A DNA stretch of 64,000 bases from Polyangium sp. 6x1 (GCF_029946515.1 NZ_JARZHH010000029.1:62001-126000), one strand, 5' to 3'. Counted from the first letter of the stretch, positions 1 to 9,228 are shown. Made by a program: numbers and translations. The notes: generated by a model from the letters alone, not told the origin.

Positions 1-420
1 GGGGCCTGAGGCGCCGCGCCGGGGCGCTGCCCCGGGCCCCGCGGGGGCTGTTCGCCCCTCGACCCGAACCAGGGCCAGCCCTGGACCTCTGGGCATCGAC
101 TGCGCGAAGCGCAGTCGATGCGGGGAGATTTTTTTGAGCTGTCCGCCCCCTCTTTGCTGGGCCAGCCCTGGACCCTTTGGGGAAGAACTGCGCGATGCGC
201 AGTTCGTCCCACAGGCCGTTGGTGGTACCGCGTTGCCGGTTGAACCGTCCGCGCGGCCGTCTTGGTTGGCAGGGTCGTTCGTGGTCTTGAACCGGCTGTT
301 CGATGAACTGCGCATCGCGCAGTTCATCGATCCTCAGTCCAGCGCGGGCGCTGGTCCAGGTCCAGGAGCGGACAGCTCCTGGTGGGGCCTGGGGCAACGC
401 CCCAGCGAAACGCTTCCCAG
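1..420. repeat. Dispersed palindromic repeat, copy A
   Basis: This gene-free stretch holds the longest copy of a hairpin-rich repeat family found five times in the window. Visible palindromes include GGGGCGCTGCCCC, AGGGCCAGCCCT, a CATCGACTGCGC/GCGCAGTCGATG hairpin, GAACTGCGCGATGCGCAGTTC (split here by its 3-nt loop) and TGGGGCAACGCCCCA. It has two arms, X (about 10-235) and Y (about 240-415), joined by a short unique spacer, and X is partly duplicated (110-175). The remaining 420-528 is the upstream region of the Rieske gene, where I see no clear promoter. Confidence 0.8.
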
Positions 421-528
421 ATGAGACCCAAAGCGGGGGGAAGATGACTATCCTTCCCTCCTTCGATCGTGTACAGTCTGGTCGAACGCATCCCTCCCCA
501 CACGGCCCGGACCGACGAGACGTACACC

Positions 529-1581
529 ATGCTTGCCCAGCAACGTAGCTCTCTGACGCCCTTCCCGAATGGTTGGTATCTGGCCTCGTACTCGCACCTC
601 TTGCCGGTGGGCGCCGTCGTGCCGCTCAAGGTTTGCGGGCACGAGCTCGTGCTTTTCCGCGCCGAGGATGGCAAGGCGCATGTCAAGGAGGCGCATTGCC
701 CGCACCTCGGCGCGCACCTCGGTCACGGCGGGAAGGTCGAGGGAGGTTGCATTCGTTGCCCCTTCCACGGCTGGAAATTCGATGGCGAGTCGGGCGCGTG
801 CGTGCAGATTCCCTCTGGCGATCGCATTCCCAAAGCGGCGAAGCTCCGGGCGTTCCATGTCCGCGAGGTCTCTGGCATGGTGCTCGTGTGGTATCATGAG
901 CGCGGGGCGGCGCCGGAGTACGAGGTGCCGCCTTTGCCGGGCATCGACGAGGCGGGATGGTCGCCGTGGAAGCGGACGACGTGGACGCTCGACGCGACGA
1001 TCCAGGACATCAGCGAGAATGACGCGGACGTTTGTCATTCCCCGGCGATGCACACCATTACGGACGACATCCCCGATCTCGCGCTTGGGCTCGTGGAAGG
1101 GCCCGTCTTCACCTGGAACATCAAGATCAAGCCCTCGATTGCGTGGATGGGCCTGCCGTCGTTCGTAAAACTCCCCGAGGACATGAGGACCCACGTCGAG
1201 GTTCGCCGCACGGGGCTCGGGATCGGGTGGATCCGGGCGACCGTCGATTTGCCGTTCGGCAGGAGCACGCGCGTGCAGACGCTCGCGAACACGACGCCGA
1301 TCGACGAGCGCACCATTCGCCTCGACATGCTCCACCGCGTCCGCGCGGCGCCGCTCCGCCCCTTGACCGGGCTCTTCCTGCGCGGCTATGCGCTGACGTT
1401 CGATACGACGGTGGAGGAAGACATCCGGGTGTGGGAGAACAAGGTTTATCTGACGCGCCCCGCCGTGTCGAAATCGGATTGGGGCATCATGCGGTTCCGC
1501 CAGTGGGCGAAGCAGTTTTATAGCTCCTCGCTCCCGCTCGTCCCGGACGAGCTGGCGACCGCCGCTGCCGGGAGTGATTGA
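529..1581 (+). CDS. Rieske [2Fe-2S] non-haem iron oxygenase
   Basis: Predicted cytoplasmic terminal oxygenase of a Rieske-type mono-oxygenase or desaturase, 350 aa. The N-terminal Rieske domain has the cluster ligands C57-x-H59 and C77-x2-H80 (CPHLGAH and CIRCPFHGW). The C-terminal catalytic domain has N164-x2-D167-x2-H170-x4-H175, the mononuclear iron facial-triad pattern of the KshA/Daf-36 steroid oxygenase group. The ATG at 529 is preferred over an in-frame upstream start at 469 because homology begins only a few residues later. It needs a ferredoxin/reductase partner, none of which lies in the window. The substrate cannot be read from sequence; a sterol-like or hydrophobic ring compound is an inference from the family resemblance. 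Confidence 0.85.
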   Translation: MLAQQRSSLTPFPNGWYLASYSHLLPVGAVVPLKVCGHELVLFRAEDGKAHVKEAHCPHLGAHLGHGGKVEGGCIRCPFHGWKFDGESGACVQIPSGDRIPKAAKLRAFHVREVSGMVLVWYHERGAAPEYEVPPLPGIDEAGWSPWKRTTWTLDATIQDISENDADVCHSPAMHTITDDIPDLALGLVEGPVFTWNIKIKPSIAWMGLPSFVKLPEDMRTHVEVRRTGLGIGWIRATVDLPFGRSTRVQTLANTTPIDERTIRLDMLHRVRAAPLRPLTGLFLRGYALTFDTTVEEDIRVWENKVYLTRPAVSKSDWGIMRFRQWAKQFYSSSLPLVPDELATAAAGSD

Positions 1582-1593
1582 GCGGCGGCTGCG

Positions 1594-3243
1594 TCAGCCG
1601 AGCACCGAGAGCACGATCGCCGAGGGGCGCGCGGGATCGTGGTGAACCGTCTGGTCCGCGGCGATGAGCCGCGTGGCTGTGGCGAGCGGCTCGCCGCTGC
1701 CGGGGTTTCTGGCGAAGCGCGGATGCGCGCCGCTCGAGACCTGCACGCGAATGCGATGATTGCGGCGGAAGCGGTGCGCCGTGGGCCAGAGCTCGATGGT
1801 GATGGCCAACGTGCCGTCGGGCCTCGGCGCGGGGCGGCCCGGGGCGAGGCGCAGGATGCCGTCGCAGATGTTGATGGATCGGCCGGAAGGATCGACGTCG
1901 CAGAGGCGGACGAAGAAATCGGTGTGCGGCAAGCTCGAATGCACGAAGAGCTCGGCGGACACGGGGCCGATCACCTCGACGCTGCGTTCGAGTGGCAAGG
2001 TCGTGTAGGTCAAGACGTCGCGCCGCGCTTCGAGGGCCCGGTTGTCCGTGGGTCCGCTGCCCTCGCTGAGGAGCGGTCCGCCCACGGACGGGGTGGGATC
2101 GGCGGGATCGTAGCGGTAATGGTCGGGCGGCGAGGCGGCGGGGCGCACGGGGGAGAGGCCGCCGTTCGGCTGGAGGTAATGGCGCTCGGTGCGGACGCCG
2201 GGCGGGGGCCAGCTCGGATACTCGCGCCATTCGTTCGCGCCCATCACGTAAATGCGCACGGGCGCCTCGCGCAGGAGGCTGCGATCGCCGAGCATGTGCG
2301 CGCGAAACCAGGCGATCGACTCGCGCAGGCTCGTCGTGAAGGAGGGGAGCGAGGCATGGGACCAGGGGCCGATGGTGAGGTACGGTTTCCGGCCCGCCGC
2401 GACGAGCGCGGCATAATCTTTGAGCTGCCAGGGCAGGAAGATATCGTAATAGCCGGCGGTGAACAGCGCGGGCGCCGTCACCTCGGCCACGGTGCCGCTG
2501 TAATTCACCTCTTCCCACCACGGGTCGCCCGGGGCGTTGTGCTCGAGCCACTCCTGGAAGTAGCCGACCCGCTGACCGAGGAGCACCTGATCCACCTCGG
2601 CGAGCGGGAGGTGCGCGAAGGCTCTTTCGAGTGCGCGGCGATCGGCGCGTCGGGCGAGGATCTGCTCAAAGAATGGTTTTTCCTGGCCATGCATGAGGTG
2701 CGACCAGCGGAGCATGCTGTCCAGTGAGAAGGTCTCGCCGGGGTACTTGAAGCTGCGGAAATCGGAGAGCGTGACCTGGGGGGACATCGCCTTCAGCATG
2801 GGCCCGGCGTCGCGGGCGATCGCCCACTGCACAAAGCCGAGGTAGCTCGGGCCGAAGGTGGCGAGATCGCCCGAGAACCAGGGTTGTTTCTCGAGCCATG
2901 CGAGCGTCGCGAGGCCGTCGTCCCGCTCGTTGCGGAAGGGATCGAGCTTGCCGCCGGAGCCGAAGGTGCCGCGGCAGCTCTGGATGAGGACCGAGAAGCC
3001 GCGCTCGGCGAACGGGCGGCTGAGCAGCGACATGAAAGGATTGCGGCGCCCGTACGGGGAGCGGAGCAGGATGAGCGGGCGCTTGCCGGCGCCCTGCGGA
3101 GCATGGAGATCCGCGAGGAGGACCGCGCCGTCGCGCATCGGTATCTGCAGATCCTGCTCCACGACGATGTCGCGCGTCTCGGCGGGCGGCAGATCGAGGA
3201 GCCATTCGAGGAGGTGGCTCGGGAGGGTCGTGAAGGGTTGCAC
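1594..3243 (-). CDS. CocE/NonD-family alpha/beta hydrolase (S15 type)
   Basis: A 549-aa member of the X-Pro dipeptidyl-peptidase S15/CocE family, acting as an esterase or acyl hydrolase on an unknown substrate. The N-terminal alpha/beta core starts with the typical IPMRDG...LLADLHAP strand and RSPYGR; the nucleophile elbow is GPSYLG, and the C-terminal half is the jelly-roll-like domain (EVIGPVSAELFVHSSLPHTDFFVRL-type strand, shown here only by position around residues 410-440). No signal peptide is seen, so it is probably cytoplasmic. It ends 12 bp from the convergent Rieske gene and is divergent from a TetR gene across 114 bp, suggesting TetR control. Confidence 0.85.
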   Translation of the reverse strand: MQPFTTLPSHLLEWLLDLPPAETRDIVVEQDLQIPMRDGAVLLADLHAPQGAGKRPLILLRSPYGRRNPFMSLLSRPFAERGFSVLIQSCRGTFGSGGKLDPFRNERDDGLATLAWLEKQPWFSGDLATFGPSYLGFVQWAIARDAGPMLKAMSPQVTLSDFRSFKYPGETFSLDSMLRWSHLMHGQEKPFFEQILARRADRRALERAFAHLPLAEVDQVLLGQRVGYFQEWLEHNAPGDPWWEEVNYSGTVAEVTAPALFTAGYYDIFLPWQLKDYAALVAAGRKPYLTIGPWSHASLPSFTTSLRESIAWFRAHMLGDRSLLREAPVRIYVMGANEWREYPSWPPPGVRTERHYLQPNGGLSPVRPAASPPDHYRYDPADPTPSVGGPLLSEGSGPTDNRALEARRDVLTYTTLPLERSVEVIGPVSAELFVHSSLPHTDFFVRLCDVDPSGRSINICDGILRLAPGRPAPRPDGTLAITIELWPTAHRFRRNHRIRVQVSSGAHPRFARNPGSGEPLATATRLIAADQTVHHDPARPSAIVLSVLG

Positions 3244-3357
3244 GTCCTCATGAAGACGCAGGGGCGGCGGGGATGCAAGGCGGCCGGCCCCGGAATTTCA
3301 CTCCGTTTCGCAGGGAGCACTTGACGGCGCGCGCCCGTACCCCGATGCCTTCTCCCC

Positions 3358-4011
3358 GTGGCCCGTCCCGTCAAGGCTGATCCCGAGACCACCAAGCAGC
3401 GAATCCTCCAGGCGGCCGGGCGGCTCTTCGCGGTCCATGGCATCAATGGCACGAGCCTCCGCGACATCGCGGCCCGGGCGGGGCTGAGCCAGAGCCTCGT
3501 CAGCCATTACTTCGGCGGGAAAGAGCAGCTCTACCGCGCCGTCGTGCACCGCATGCTCCGCGAGCTCGGCTCGCTCGGCGATGCGCTCACCGCAGCCCTC
3601 GCCGAGCGCCCGGCCACGCCGGAGGCGCTCGTCCATGGCGCCGTGCGTACGGGCTTTCGCTTCGCGCGCGAGCACCGGGACGCCGTGATGCTGATTCAGC
3701 GCTCGTTCCTGGAGAAAGGCCACGTCGACGAGGAGACGTGGTCCGGCTCCCTGCTCCCGTTTCTGGAGCAGAGCTCGCTCGTGCTCGCGGCGCTCACCGG
3801 CAAACCCCCCCGCGCGCTGCGCATGCCCGTGCAGAGCAGCATCTACCTCGTCGTTCGGTATAGCCTCACGCCGCTCGACGAGCTCGCCGCGATTGCTGGC
3901 ACGACCGCGGCGCCCGAGCACGAGACCCTCGCGGCCGTCGAGGATCACCTCGTCGAGAGCGTCGCGTCCATCCTCGGCCTCGGCCGCGACGCTCGTTCTT
4001 CCGCCCTTTGA
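3358..4011 (+). CDS. TetR-family transcriptional regulator
   Basis: A 217-aa one-component repressor-type regulator. The N-terminal helix-turn-helix spans about residues 13-60, with the family signature TKQRILQAAGRLFA, then IAARAGLSQSLVSHYFGGKEQLY. The C-terminal ligand-binding half is diverged, as usual. The start is GTG at 3358, directly before the conserved domain. The shared 114-bp intergenic region with the divergent CocE hydrolase makes that gene its likely target. The ligand is unknown. Confidence 0.85.
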   Translation: MARPVKADPETTKQRILQAAGRLFAVHGINGTSLRDIAARAGLSQSLVSHYFGGKEQLYRAVVHRMLRELGSLGDALTAALAERPATPEALVHGAVRTGFRFAREHRDAVMLIQRSFLEKGHVDEETWSGSLLPFLEQSSLVLAALTGKPPRALRMPVQSSIYLVVRYSLTPLDELAAIAGTTAAPEHETLAAVEDHLVESVASILGLGRDARSSAL

Positions 4012-4012
4012 C

Positions 4013-4035
4013 GCAAACCCGCGGGAGGGGTTTGC
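4013..4035. terminator. Hairpin between convergent genes
   Basis: GCAAACCC (4013-4020) pairs with GGGTTTGC (4028-4035) across a 7-nt loop. It starts just after the TetR stop codon and lies before the 3' end of the convergent lipoprotein gene, so it could serve both. There is no U-tract, so it is only terminator-like. Confidence 0.5.
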
Positions 4036-4043
4036 CCGCGGGA

Positions 4044-5099
4044 TCACTTGGGGGCGTTCAGGCAGGGGAACGGCATATTGGAGCCAACGCCGCCCCAGCG
4101 GATCGATCCGCCGGCCGCGTCACGCTGGACTCCGATGTTGAAGACGCGGCACGCGTTCTCGTCCTTTTCCTTCTTCAGCCGCACGACGACCGCGGCATCG
4201 AGCCTGTAGTGCGTGAGCACGCCCGTGATCTGGTTCCGGATCGGCTCCCATTGCGCCGAAATCACGCGCGAGCCGAGCACGATCTCGTTGTCCCAGTCGG
4301 GCAGATCGTCGACGAGCTTCGTGATCTGCGGCGCGAGCTGGGCGTTCTCCGGGTGCGGCGACGGGGCGAGCTGGGCGCCGTACTTCGTGAGATACTCCTG
4401 CTTGGCGCCGGGATTGACCTTCACCTTGAGCGTCCCTTCGGCGACCAGCGGGTCGGAATCACTGGAGGCGCCGCAATCCAGGCTGACGATCACGCGCACC
4501 GTGTTGTCGCCCTCCTTGAGCTTGGGGACCACGATGGCGTTGAACTCGCGCAGGGCGCGGGTGTCCGCGTCCGCCTTCGTGAACGTCACGGTCGACGCTT
4601 TCGTGAACGGCACCTCGAGATCGCCGGTGAGGCTGGCCATCGACCGCGTCTTGTTATCGTTGAACTGGATGAGGTCGAAGGAGGGGATGTACGACGGCGC
4701 CTTGCCGGCGTGCTCGCCGTTCACGTCGATGCGAAGGATGTGGCGCTGCCGGTCGTCGCACTTCGGCATGAGGTTGTGGGGCGACTCCTTCGACCAGAAG
4801 CGCGCGTAGAGCGGATCGCCGAGCGTGTACTCGGTGTACACGCTGCTGTCGTCGGCGCCGTCCTTGGGCACGGGCTTCGACGAGAACACGACCTGGCCCG
4901 CGTATTTCTGATGGAGCGGGCCTTCCCAGGCGCCGGGATCGACGTAGTCGCTGCTGCCCGGCGCGGCGGGCGCGTCCGCCTTCTCGCTCGACCCTTCCTT
5001 CGATTCGCTCCCGGATCCCCCGGCGAGCTGCCCCAACAAAGAGACGCACCCCGTGAGGCCGAGCGCGCTTACCAGCATGAGAGTCCTGACGACGTACAT
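4044..5099 (-). CDS. Lipoprotein of unknown function
   Basis: A 351-aa lipoprotein: MYVVRTLMLVSALGLTGC is a type II signal peptide with lipobox LTGC, followed by a Gly/Ser-rich spacer (about residues 20-50). The mature part is soluble, about 300 aa, with four Cys residues and mixed alpha/beta character; no named domain is recognised. The ATG at 5099 is chosen because GGGAGG lies 5 nt upstream of it; an in-frame start at 5120 would place seven extra residues before the signal peptide. It is probably on the outer membrane or periplasmic. Function unknown. Confidence 0.8.
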   Translation of the reverse strand: MYVVRTLMLVSALGLTGCVSLLGQLAGGSGSESKEGSSEKADAPAAPGSSDYVDPGAWEGPLHQKYAGQVVFSSKPVPKDGADDSSVYTEYTLGDPLYARFWSKESPHNLMPKCDDRQRHILRIDVNGEHAGKAPSYIPSFDLIQFNDNKTRSMASLTGDLEVPFTKASTVTFTKADADTRALREFNAIVVPKLKEGDNTVRVIVSLDCGASSDSDPLVAEGTLKVKVNPGAKQEYLTKYGAQLAPSPHPENAQLAPQITKLVDDLPDWDNEIVLGSRVISAQWEPIRNQITGVLTHYRLDAAVVVRLKKEKDENACRVFNIGVQRDAAGGSIRWGGVGSNMPFPCLNAPK

Positions 5100-5251
5100 G
5101 AAACCTCCCGACGACTGCACCGGGCTCTCCCCGGAATTGGGCGGCCGTCCAATTACGCAGCCGGATTCTGGAAGTCAAGCCCCTGACGCAGGGCGAAAGC
5201 TCGCGCCCGGCGCCGTGCGGCCCGAGTACTTCCGTGTCAAATGGCCGCCCG

Positions 5252-6448
5252 ATGCCCGACGTACGCACCCACCTCGGCGACGCCCACAACTTCGGGCGCC
5301 GCGTCACGCGGCGCGACGGCCGCATCGTCAAGCCCCGCACGGTCTTCTGGGAGTGGCTCCTGCTCGCGGCGGAGAGCCCGCTCCGGCGCTTGCTCACCGA
5401 GGCCGCCGAGCGTGACGGGCTCGGCGCGGACGCGTTCGGCTTTCTCCCCGACCTGACGTTCTCCTCCCCACGAGCGCGGGACGGCAGCGAGGTGGAGGCC
5501 ATTTCGCTCTCACCGCTGCCCGCGCCTTCGAGCGCCGCCGAGAAGCGCGAGCTCGCGCGGATCTTGGGCCGATCGCTCGCGCTGTGGAGCTTCCTCGGCG
5601 TCGCCGATCTGCACTGGGAAAACCTCGTGCTCGGCGTCGACGGGCGCGGCCGCGTGGTGTTTTCGCCGCTCGACGTCGAGATGATCCTCGCCGACCTGTC
5701 GCTCCCGACCGAGACGAAGCTCTTGCCGGACGCCGATCCCGAGTACGCCGCGGTTTGTCGCCACGCCGCCGGGGTTCGTCGCGCCCTGCCCTATCTCGGC
5801 AAACCTGTCGACCCGGCCGATCTGGTCGCCATGGCGAGCGCCTACCTCGGCACGCTCGTCTTCCTCGAGCGGCACGCGCGCGCGATCGCCGACGTGTTCG
5901 CGGGCCTCCCGGAGCTCGGGGACATGCCCATCCGCGTGTGCCTGCGGGGGACCGAGGAGTACGTGCGTGCCCGCCCCGAATCGCTCTGGCCGCCGCTGCT
6001 CGACGCCGAGAAGGAGCAGCTCGCCCGCGGCGACATCCCCTATTTCTTCCAGCTCTACGGGCGGCGGGGCATTCACTGGTTCGGCGATCGAGAGCTCACC
6101 CGCCTCGAAAGGCTCCCCCTCGAAGGCGACGTGCCGCAGCTCGATCCGGTCCTCCAGGTCTCGCGCGGCTTTCGCTCGCCCACGCGAAAAAAGCTGCGCG
6201 AGGACGGGCTCTTCACGCTGCTCGGCGCCTTCGACCACGGCTCCTTCACCGGCAAGCACGAGGCCGACGGGCTCGGGATCACCTTCCGCAAGCGCGCGCT
6301 CGTCGTGCACCTGCCCGACGGCGAGGAGCTCGAGTCCCGGCGCAACCTGAGCGCGTTCGTCGGGAGCGTCTACTTGCCCTGCCGCTGCGGGGAGGTGCTC
6401 TCGGTGTTCGTCCCCGAGGTGACCGTGTGCGAGGCCGCGGCGCGTTGA
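5252..6448 (+). CDS. Stand-alone LanM dehydratase-like (DUF4135-like) protein
   Basis: About 398 aa. I read this as a shortened relative of the lanthionine-synthetase type 2 dehydratase domain. Near the N-terminus is GDAHN-x-GRRV with VKPR, matching the GDxHNxGR...KPR block of LanM proteins. A kinase-like DLHWEN motif follows (D119, H121, N124), then PLDVEM, in the place of the D(L/V)E metal-binding Asp, and later DIPYF as in LanM. It lacks the N-terminal extension and the LanC cyclase domain, and no precursor peptide gene is visible nearby. Starts: ATG 5252 (used) or GTG 5234. It may be a dehydratase-like Ser/Thr kinase or an inactive relic; the family assignment is by motif only. Confidence 0.6.
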   Translation: MPDVRTHLGDAHNFGRRVTRRDGRIVKPRTVFWEWLLLAAESPLRRLLTEAAERDGLGADAFGFLPDLTFSSPRARDGSEVEAISLSPLPAPSSAAEKRELARILGRSLALWSFLGVADLHWENLVLGVDGRGRVVFSPLDVEMILADLSLPTETKLLPDADPEYAAVCRHAAGVRRALPYLGKPVDPADLVAMASAYLGTLVFLERHARAIADVFAGLPELGDMPIRVCLRGTEEYVRARPESLWPPLLDAEKEQLARGDIPYFFQLYGRRGIHWFGDRELTRLERLPLEGDVPQLDPVLQVSRGFRSPTRKKLREDGLFTLLGAFDHGSFTGKHEADGLGITFRKRALVVHLPDGEELESRRNLSAFVGSVYLPCRCGEVLSVFVPEVTVCEAAAR

Positions 6449-6486
6449 ACGCGGTCCCCTCGCCCTCGGCGTGGTAACGTGACGCC

Positions 6487-7161
6487 GTGCTCCCTGCCTG
6501 TGATACCTGCCGCCGCCCGACCGTCGCCTGCGTGTGCGACCGCATCGTCTCGTACCCGACGGACCGCCGCGTGCTCATCCTCCAGCATCCGCAGGAGCAG
6601 GACGCCCTGCTCGGCTCGGCGCAAATCCTGATCGCGAGCTTGCCGCGAGCCGAGCTCGTCGTCGGCTTGAGCTGGCGCAACCTGGGGCACGCGCTCGGCG
6701 AGGAGGACATCGACCCGCGCAAGTGGGCAGTCCTCTTCCCCGACAGCGAAGCGCAGAGCGACGTCACCACGCGGCGCGGCGCGCCCCTCGATCCCCACGA
6801 GCTCGAAGGCATCATCGTGATCGACGGGACCTGGTCGAAGGCGAAGACGCTCTGGTGGCGCAATCCCTGGTTGAACAAGCTGAACCGCATGAACCTGCGG
6901 CCGACGAAGCCCTCGATCTACGGCCGGCTGCGCGCCGAGCCCCGGCGCGAGTACGTCTCGACGCTCGAGTCCGTCGCGGCGGCGCTCACGCTCTGCGGCG
7001 AGAAGCCGGAGATCGAGGCGGGCCTCGAGCGTGTCTTCCGCACGCTGATGCAGCGCGTCCGTGACGCGAACCTCGCGCCGGAAGAACGAAAGTTGCCGCG
7101 CAAGACGCGTCCCCCGCGAAGGCCCGAGGCCCCGCCGGCGCCGAAAGCGCCGAAAGAATGA
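6487..7161 (+). CDS. DTW-domain tRNA-uridine aminocarboxypropyltransferase
   Basis: A 224-aa DTW/TDD-family protein. Characterised members (TapT/Tsr3 superfamily) transfer the 3-amino-3-carboxypropyl group of SAM to uridine in tRNA. The N-terminus has a zinc-binding-like C-x2-C...C-x-C pattern (CDTCRRP, CVCD), then LQHPQE, and the signature IDGTWSKAKTLW in the expected position with NRMNLRP after it. The C-terminal 35 residues are a basic Lys/Arg/Pro tail, unusual for the family and possibly RNA-binding. The start is GTG at 6487. It follows the LanM-like gene by 38 bp and may be cotranscribed. Confidence 0.85.
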   Translation: MLPACDTCRRPTVACVCDRIVSYPTDRRVLILQHPQEQDALLGSAQILIASLPRAELVVGLSWRNLGHALGEEDIDPRKWAVLFPDSEAQSDVTTRRGAPLDPHELEGIIVIDGTWSKAKTLWWRNPWLNKLNRMNLRPTKPSIYGRLRAEPRREYVSTLESVAAALTLCGEKPEIEAGLERVFRTLMQRVRDANLAPEERKLPRKTRPPRRPEAPPAPKAPKE

Positions 7162-7216
7162 GCGGCGCGGAGGCCCCGCGGTTGATGGCCGCGGGCGGCC
7201 TCCCTACGTCGTGCGC

Positions 7217-7621
7217 ATGAACGAAGCGCAGAACGTTTCACCCGCCGTCGAGCTCGCCCTCGCGTTCGTGGAGAGGGTGCAGGCCGGCGGCGACGTCGGG
7301 GGGCTCGTGACCGAGGACGTGCAGGAGGAGGAGCTACCGAACCGGGTGTTCGCCTCGGGCGCGCGGCGGGACCTCGCGGCGATGCGAGCGGGGGCCGAGC
7401 GGGGAAAGGCGATCTTCGCAGAGCAGCGATATCGGGTGACGCGCGCCCTCGGCGATACGGCGCAGGCCGCGCTCGAAATCGAGTGGACGGGCGTGCTCGC
7501 CGTCCCGATCGGCTCGCTCGCGAAGGGCGCGACGATGCGCGCCCAGTGCGCCTTTTTCTTCGATGTGCGGGAGGGAAAGATCGCCCGCGTCCGCCATTAC
7601 GACGCGTTCGATCCGTTCTGA
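7217..7621 (+). CDS. SnoaL-like / NTF2-fold protein
   Basis: A 134-aa cone-shaped alpha+beta barrel protein of the SnoaL-like family. An N-terminal helix (SPAVELALAFVERVQAGG), a short loop, and a C-terminal strand pair ending FFFDVREGKIARVRHYDAF are typical. Members are small isomerases, hydrolases or ligand-binding proteins; no substrate can be assigned. The ATG at 7217 fits the family length, whereas an upstream in-frame start would add a 52-residue Arg-rich leader overlapping the previous gene. It converges with the P450 gene. Confidence 0.75.
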   Translation: MNEAQNVSPAVELALAFVERVQAGGDVGGLVTEDVQEEELPNRVFASGARRDLAAMRAGAERGKAIFAEQRYRVTRALGDTAQAALEIEWTGVLAVPIGSLAKGATMRAQCAFFFDVREGKIARVRHYDAFDPF

Positions 7622-7634
7622 GCCGACCAACCGC

Positions 7635-8954
7635 TCAGCCGAGCGGACCCTCGACGATCATCTCGACGCCGTTCGCCGGCCCTGCATTGGCCGCGCGCAC
7701 GGCGCCCTTATCGGGCTTCAGCGACGCGAGCCGCAATCGATGACGCCGGAGCCACGTGCCGAGCACGAGCTTCATCTCATAACCCGCCATGGCCGCGCCG
7801 AGGCAACGCCGCGCGCCGCCGCCGTACGGCAAAAACTCGAACGGCGAATACTGACGGTCGAGGAAACGCTCGGGCAAAAACCGCATCGCCTCCGGGTAGA
7901 CGTCCTCGCGGAAATGGGCGACCGAGATCGCCGCGACCACGCCCGTGCCCGCCGGGACGCTGTACCCCGCCAGATCGAGGGATTTGAGGAGCTTGCGCGG
8001 GGCGGGCGCGGGCGCGAGCGGAAAACGTCGGAGCGTCTCGTTGCACACAGCCTCGAGGTACGGCAGTTTTCCGAGCTTCTCCGGCTCGGGATCGGGCCCG
8101 AGGGACGCGAGCTCGTCGCGCAGGCGCCCGAGCGCGGCGGCGTTCTCGGGCCGGTGCAAAGCATAAAGAGCCCAGGCAATGGCGATCGCGGTCGTCTCGT
8201 GCCCGGCGAAGACGAGGAGAATGAGCTGATCGCGGATCTCGTCGTCGTCCATCGGCTGCCCGTCCTCGGTACGGGCCGCGAGCAAGAGGCTCAGGATGTC
8301 CTCGCGCGGCCCCGTGGCGCGGCCTTTTTCGATGAGCTCGTCGAGCGCGGCGTGCAAGCGGCGGCGGCGCTCCAGGAACCGAGCATAGGGGCCGACGCCC
8401 CCGAATTCGCGGCGCAGCGCGGGGAAGAGCGCGAGCAGCGGCGAGATGCCATTCGTGATTTCGAGCAGGAGCCTGGCCAGCGACTGCATGCCAGCGCGCT
8501 CGGTGACCCCAAAGACGACCTGCAGGATGACGTCGAGGGAGAGCTCCTGCAGGATCTCGGACATCGTGACGGTTTGTCCGTTCTGGAAGCCCGCAGCGCG
8601 CTCCTCGGCGAGCCGCACCATCTGCTCGCCGTAGGCGCGCATGCGTGCGCCGTGGAACGGGGGCATCATGAGCTTGCGAGCCCGCTTGTGGTTGGTTCCG
8701 CTCGCGAGGATGAGCGAGCGAGGGCCGACGAAGACGCCGAGGTCCTGATTGAGGGGCTCGAACGTGTCCGGATCGGCCGTGTAGATGGCCTTGATGCCCG
8801 CAGGATCGCCAGTCATGACGAGCGGCGGCTTGCCCGGGAACGTGAACGTCTCGCCGTACTTCTCCGCGAGCGGCTGCATGCAACCGATCGGATCCCGCAT
8901 GTAGCGGACGAGGCTCGTGATGCTGGTGCGCGGCCCAGGCGGTAGGTCCCCCAT
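7635..8954 (-). CDS. Cytochrome P450
   Basis: A 439-aa soluble bacterial P450. The I-helix has AGHETT, the K-helix ETLRRFP, the meander PERFL, and the haem loop FLPYGGGARRCLG with Cys384 as thiolate ligand. There is no membrane anchor. The ATG at 8954 (MGDLPPGPR) gives the usual proline-rich start; an in-frame ATG 33 nt upstream is less likely. It most resembles the class of bacterial P450s related to the eukaryotic-like CYP110 group, but substrate and redox partner are unknown. Its upstream region contains repeat copies B and C. Confidence 0.9.
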   Translation of the reverse strand: MGDLPPGPRTSITSLVRYMRDPIGCMQPLAEKYGETFTFPGKPPLVMTGDPAGIKAIYTADPDTFEPLNQDLGVFVGPRSLILASGTNHKRARKLMMPPFHGARMRAYGEQMVRLAEERAAGFQNGQTVTMSEILQELSLDVILQVVFGVTERAGMQSLARLLLEITNGISPLLALFPALRREFGGVGPYARFLERRRRLHAALDELIEKGRATGPREDILSLLLAARTEDGQPMDDDEIRDQLILLVFAGHETTAIAIAWALYALHRPENAAALGRLRDELASLGPDPEPEKLGKLPYLEAVCNETLRRFPLAPAPAPRKLLKSLDLAGYSVPAGTGVVAAISVAHFREDVYPEAMRFLPERFLDRQYSPFEFLPYGGGARRCLGAAMAGYEMKLVLGTWLRRHRLRLASLKPDKGAVRAANAGPANGVEMIVEGPLG

Positions 8955-9003
8955 CGCGTGATGATGCCAAGCTCGGAGCGGAACCACAACGTAAGTTTCA
9001 TCT

Positions 9004-9136
9004 GGAAGCGCTTCGCTGGGGCTTTGCCCCAGGCCCCACCAGGAGCTGTCCGCTCCTGGACCTGGACCAGCGCAAGCGCTGGACTCGGGGTCGATGAACT
9101 GCGCGATGCGCAGTTCATCGAACGGGCCAGGTCAAG
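9004..9136. repeat. Dispersed palindromic repeat, copy B (Y arm only)
   Basis: A 133-bp half-copy, in inverted orientation relative to copy A. It runs from the TGGGGCTTTGCCCCA hairpin through GGAGCTGTCCGCTCC and CCAGCGCAAGCGCTGG to GATGAACTGCGC/GCGCAGTTCATC and ends GGGCCAGGTCAAGA. It is almost identical to 9535-9664 in copy C, so the two form a direct repeat about 530 bp apart in the P450/endonuclease V intergenic region. Confidence 0.85.
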
Positions 9137-9228
9137 AGGTCGCGACCCGGCGACGAGGGCTGGACGTCGGAAAATCGCCTCCGCGGCAGGCAAACTCCAC
9201 CCCGAGCACCGGATCCGGCATTCCAGCA

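Noticed and set aside
303-548. Short frames in the repeats beginning MNCASRSSS
   Set aside because: They are translations of the repeat hairpins, recur in several copies without ribosome-binding sites, and have no codon-position bias.
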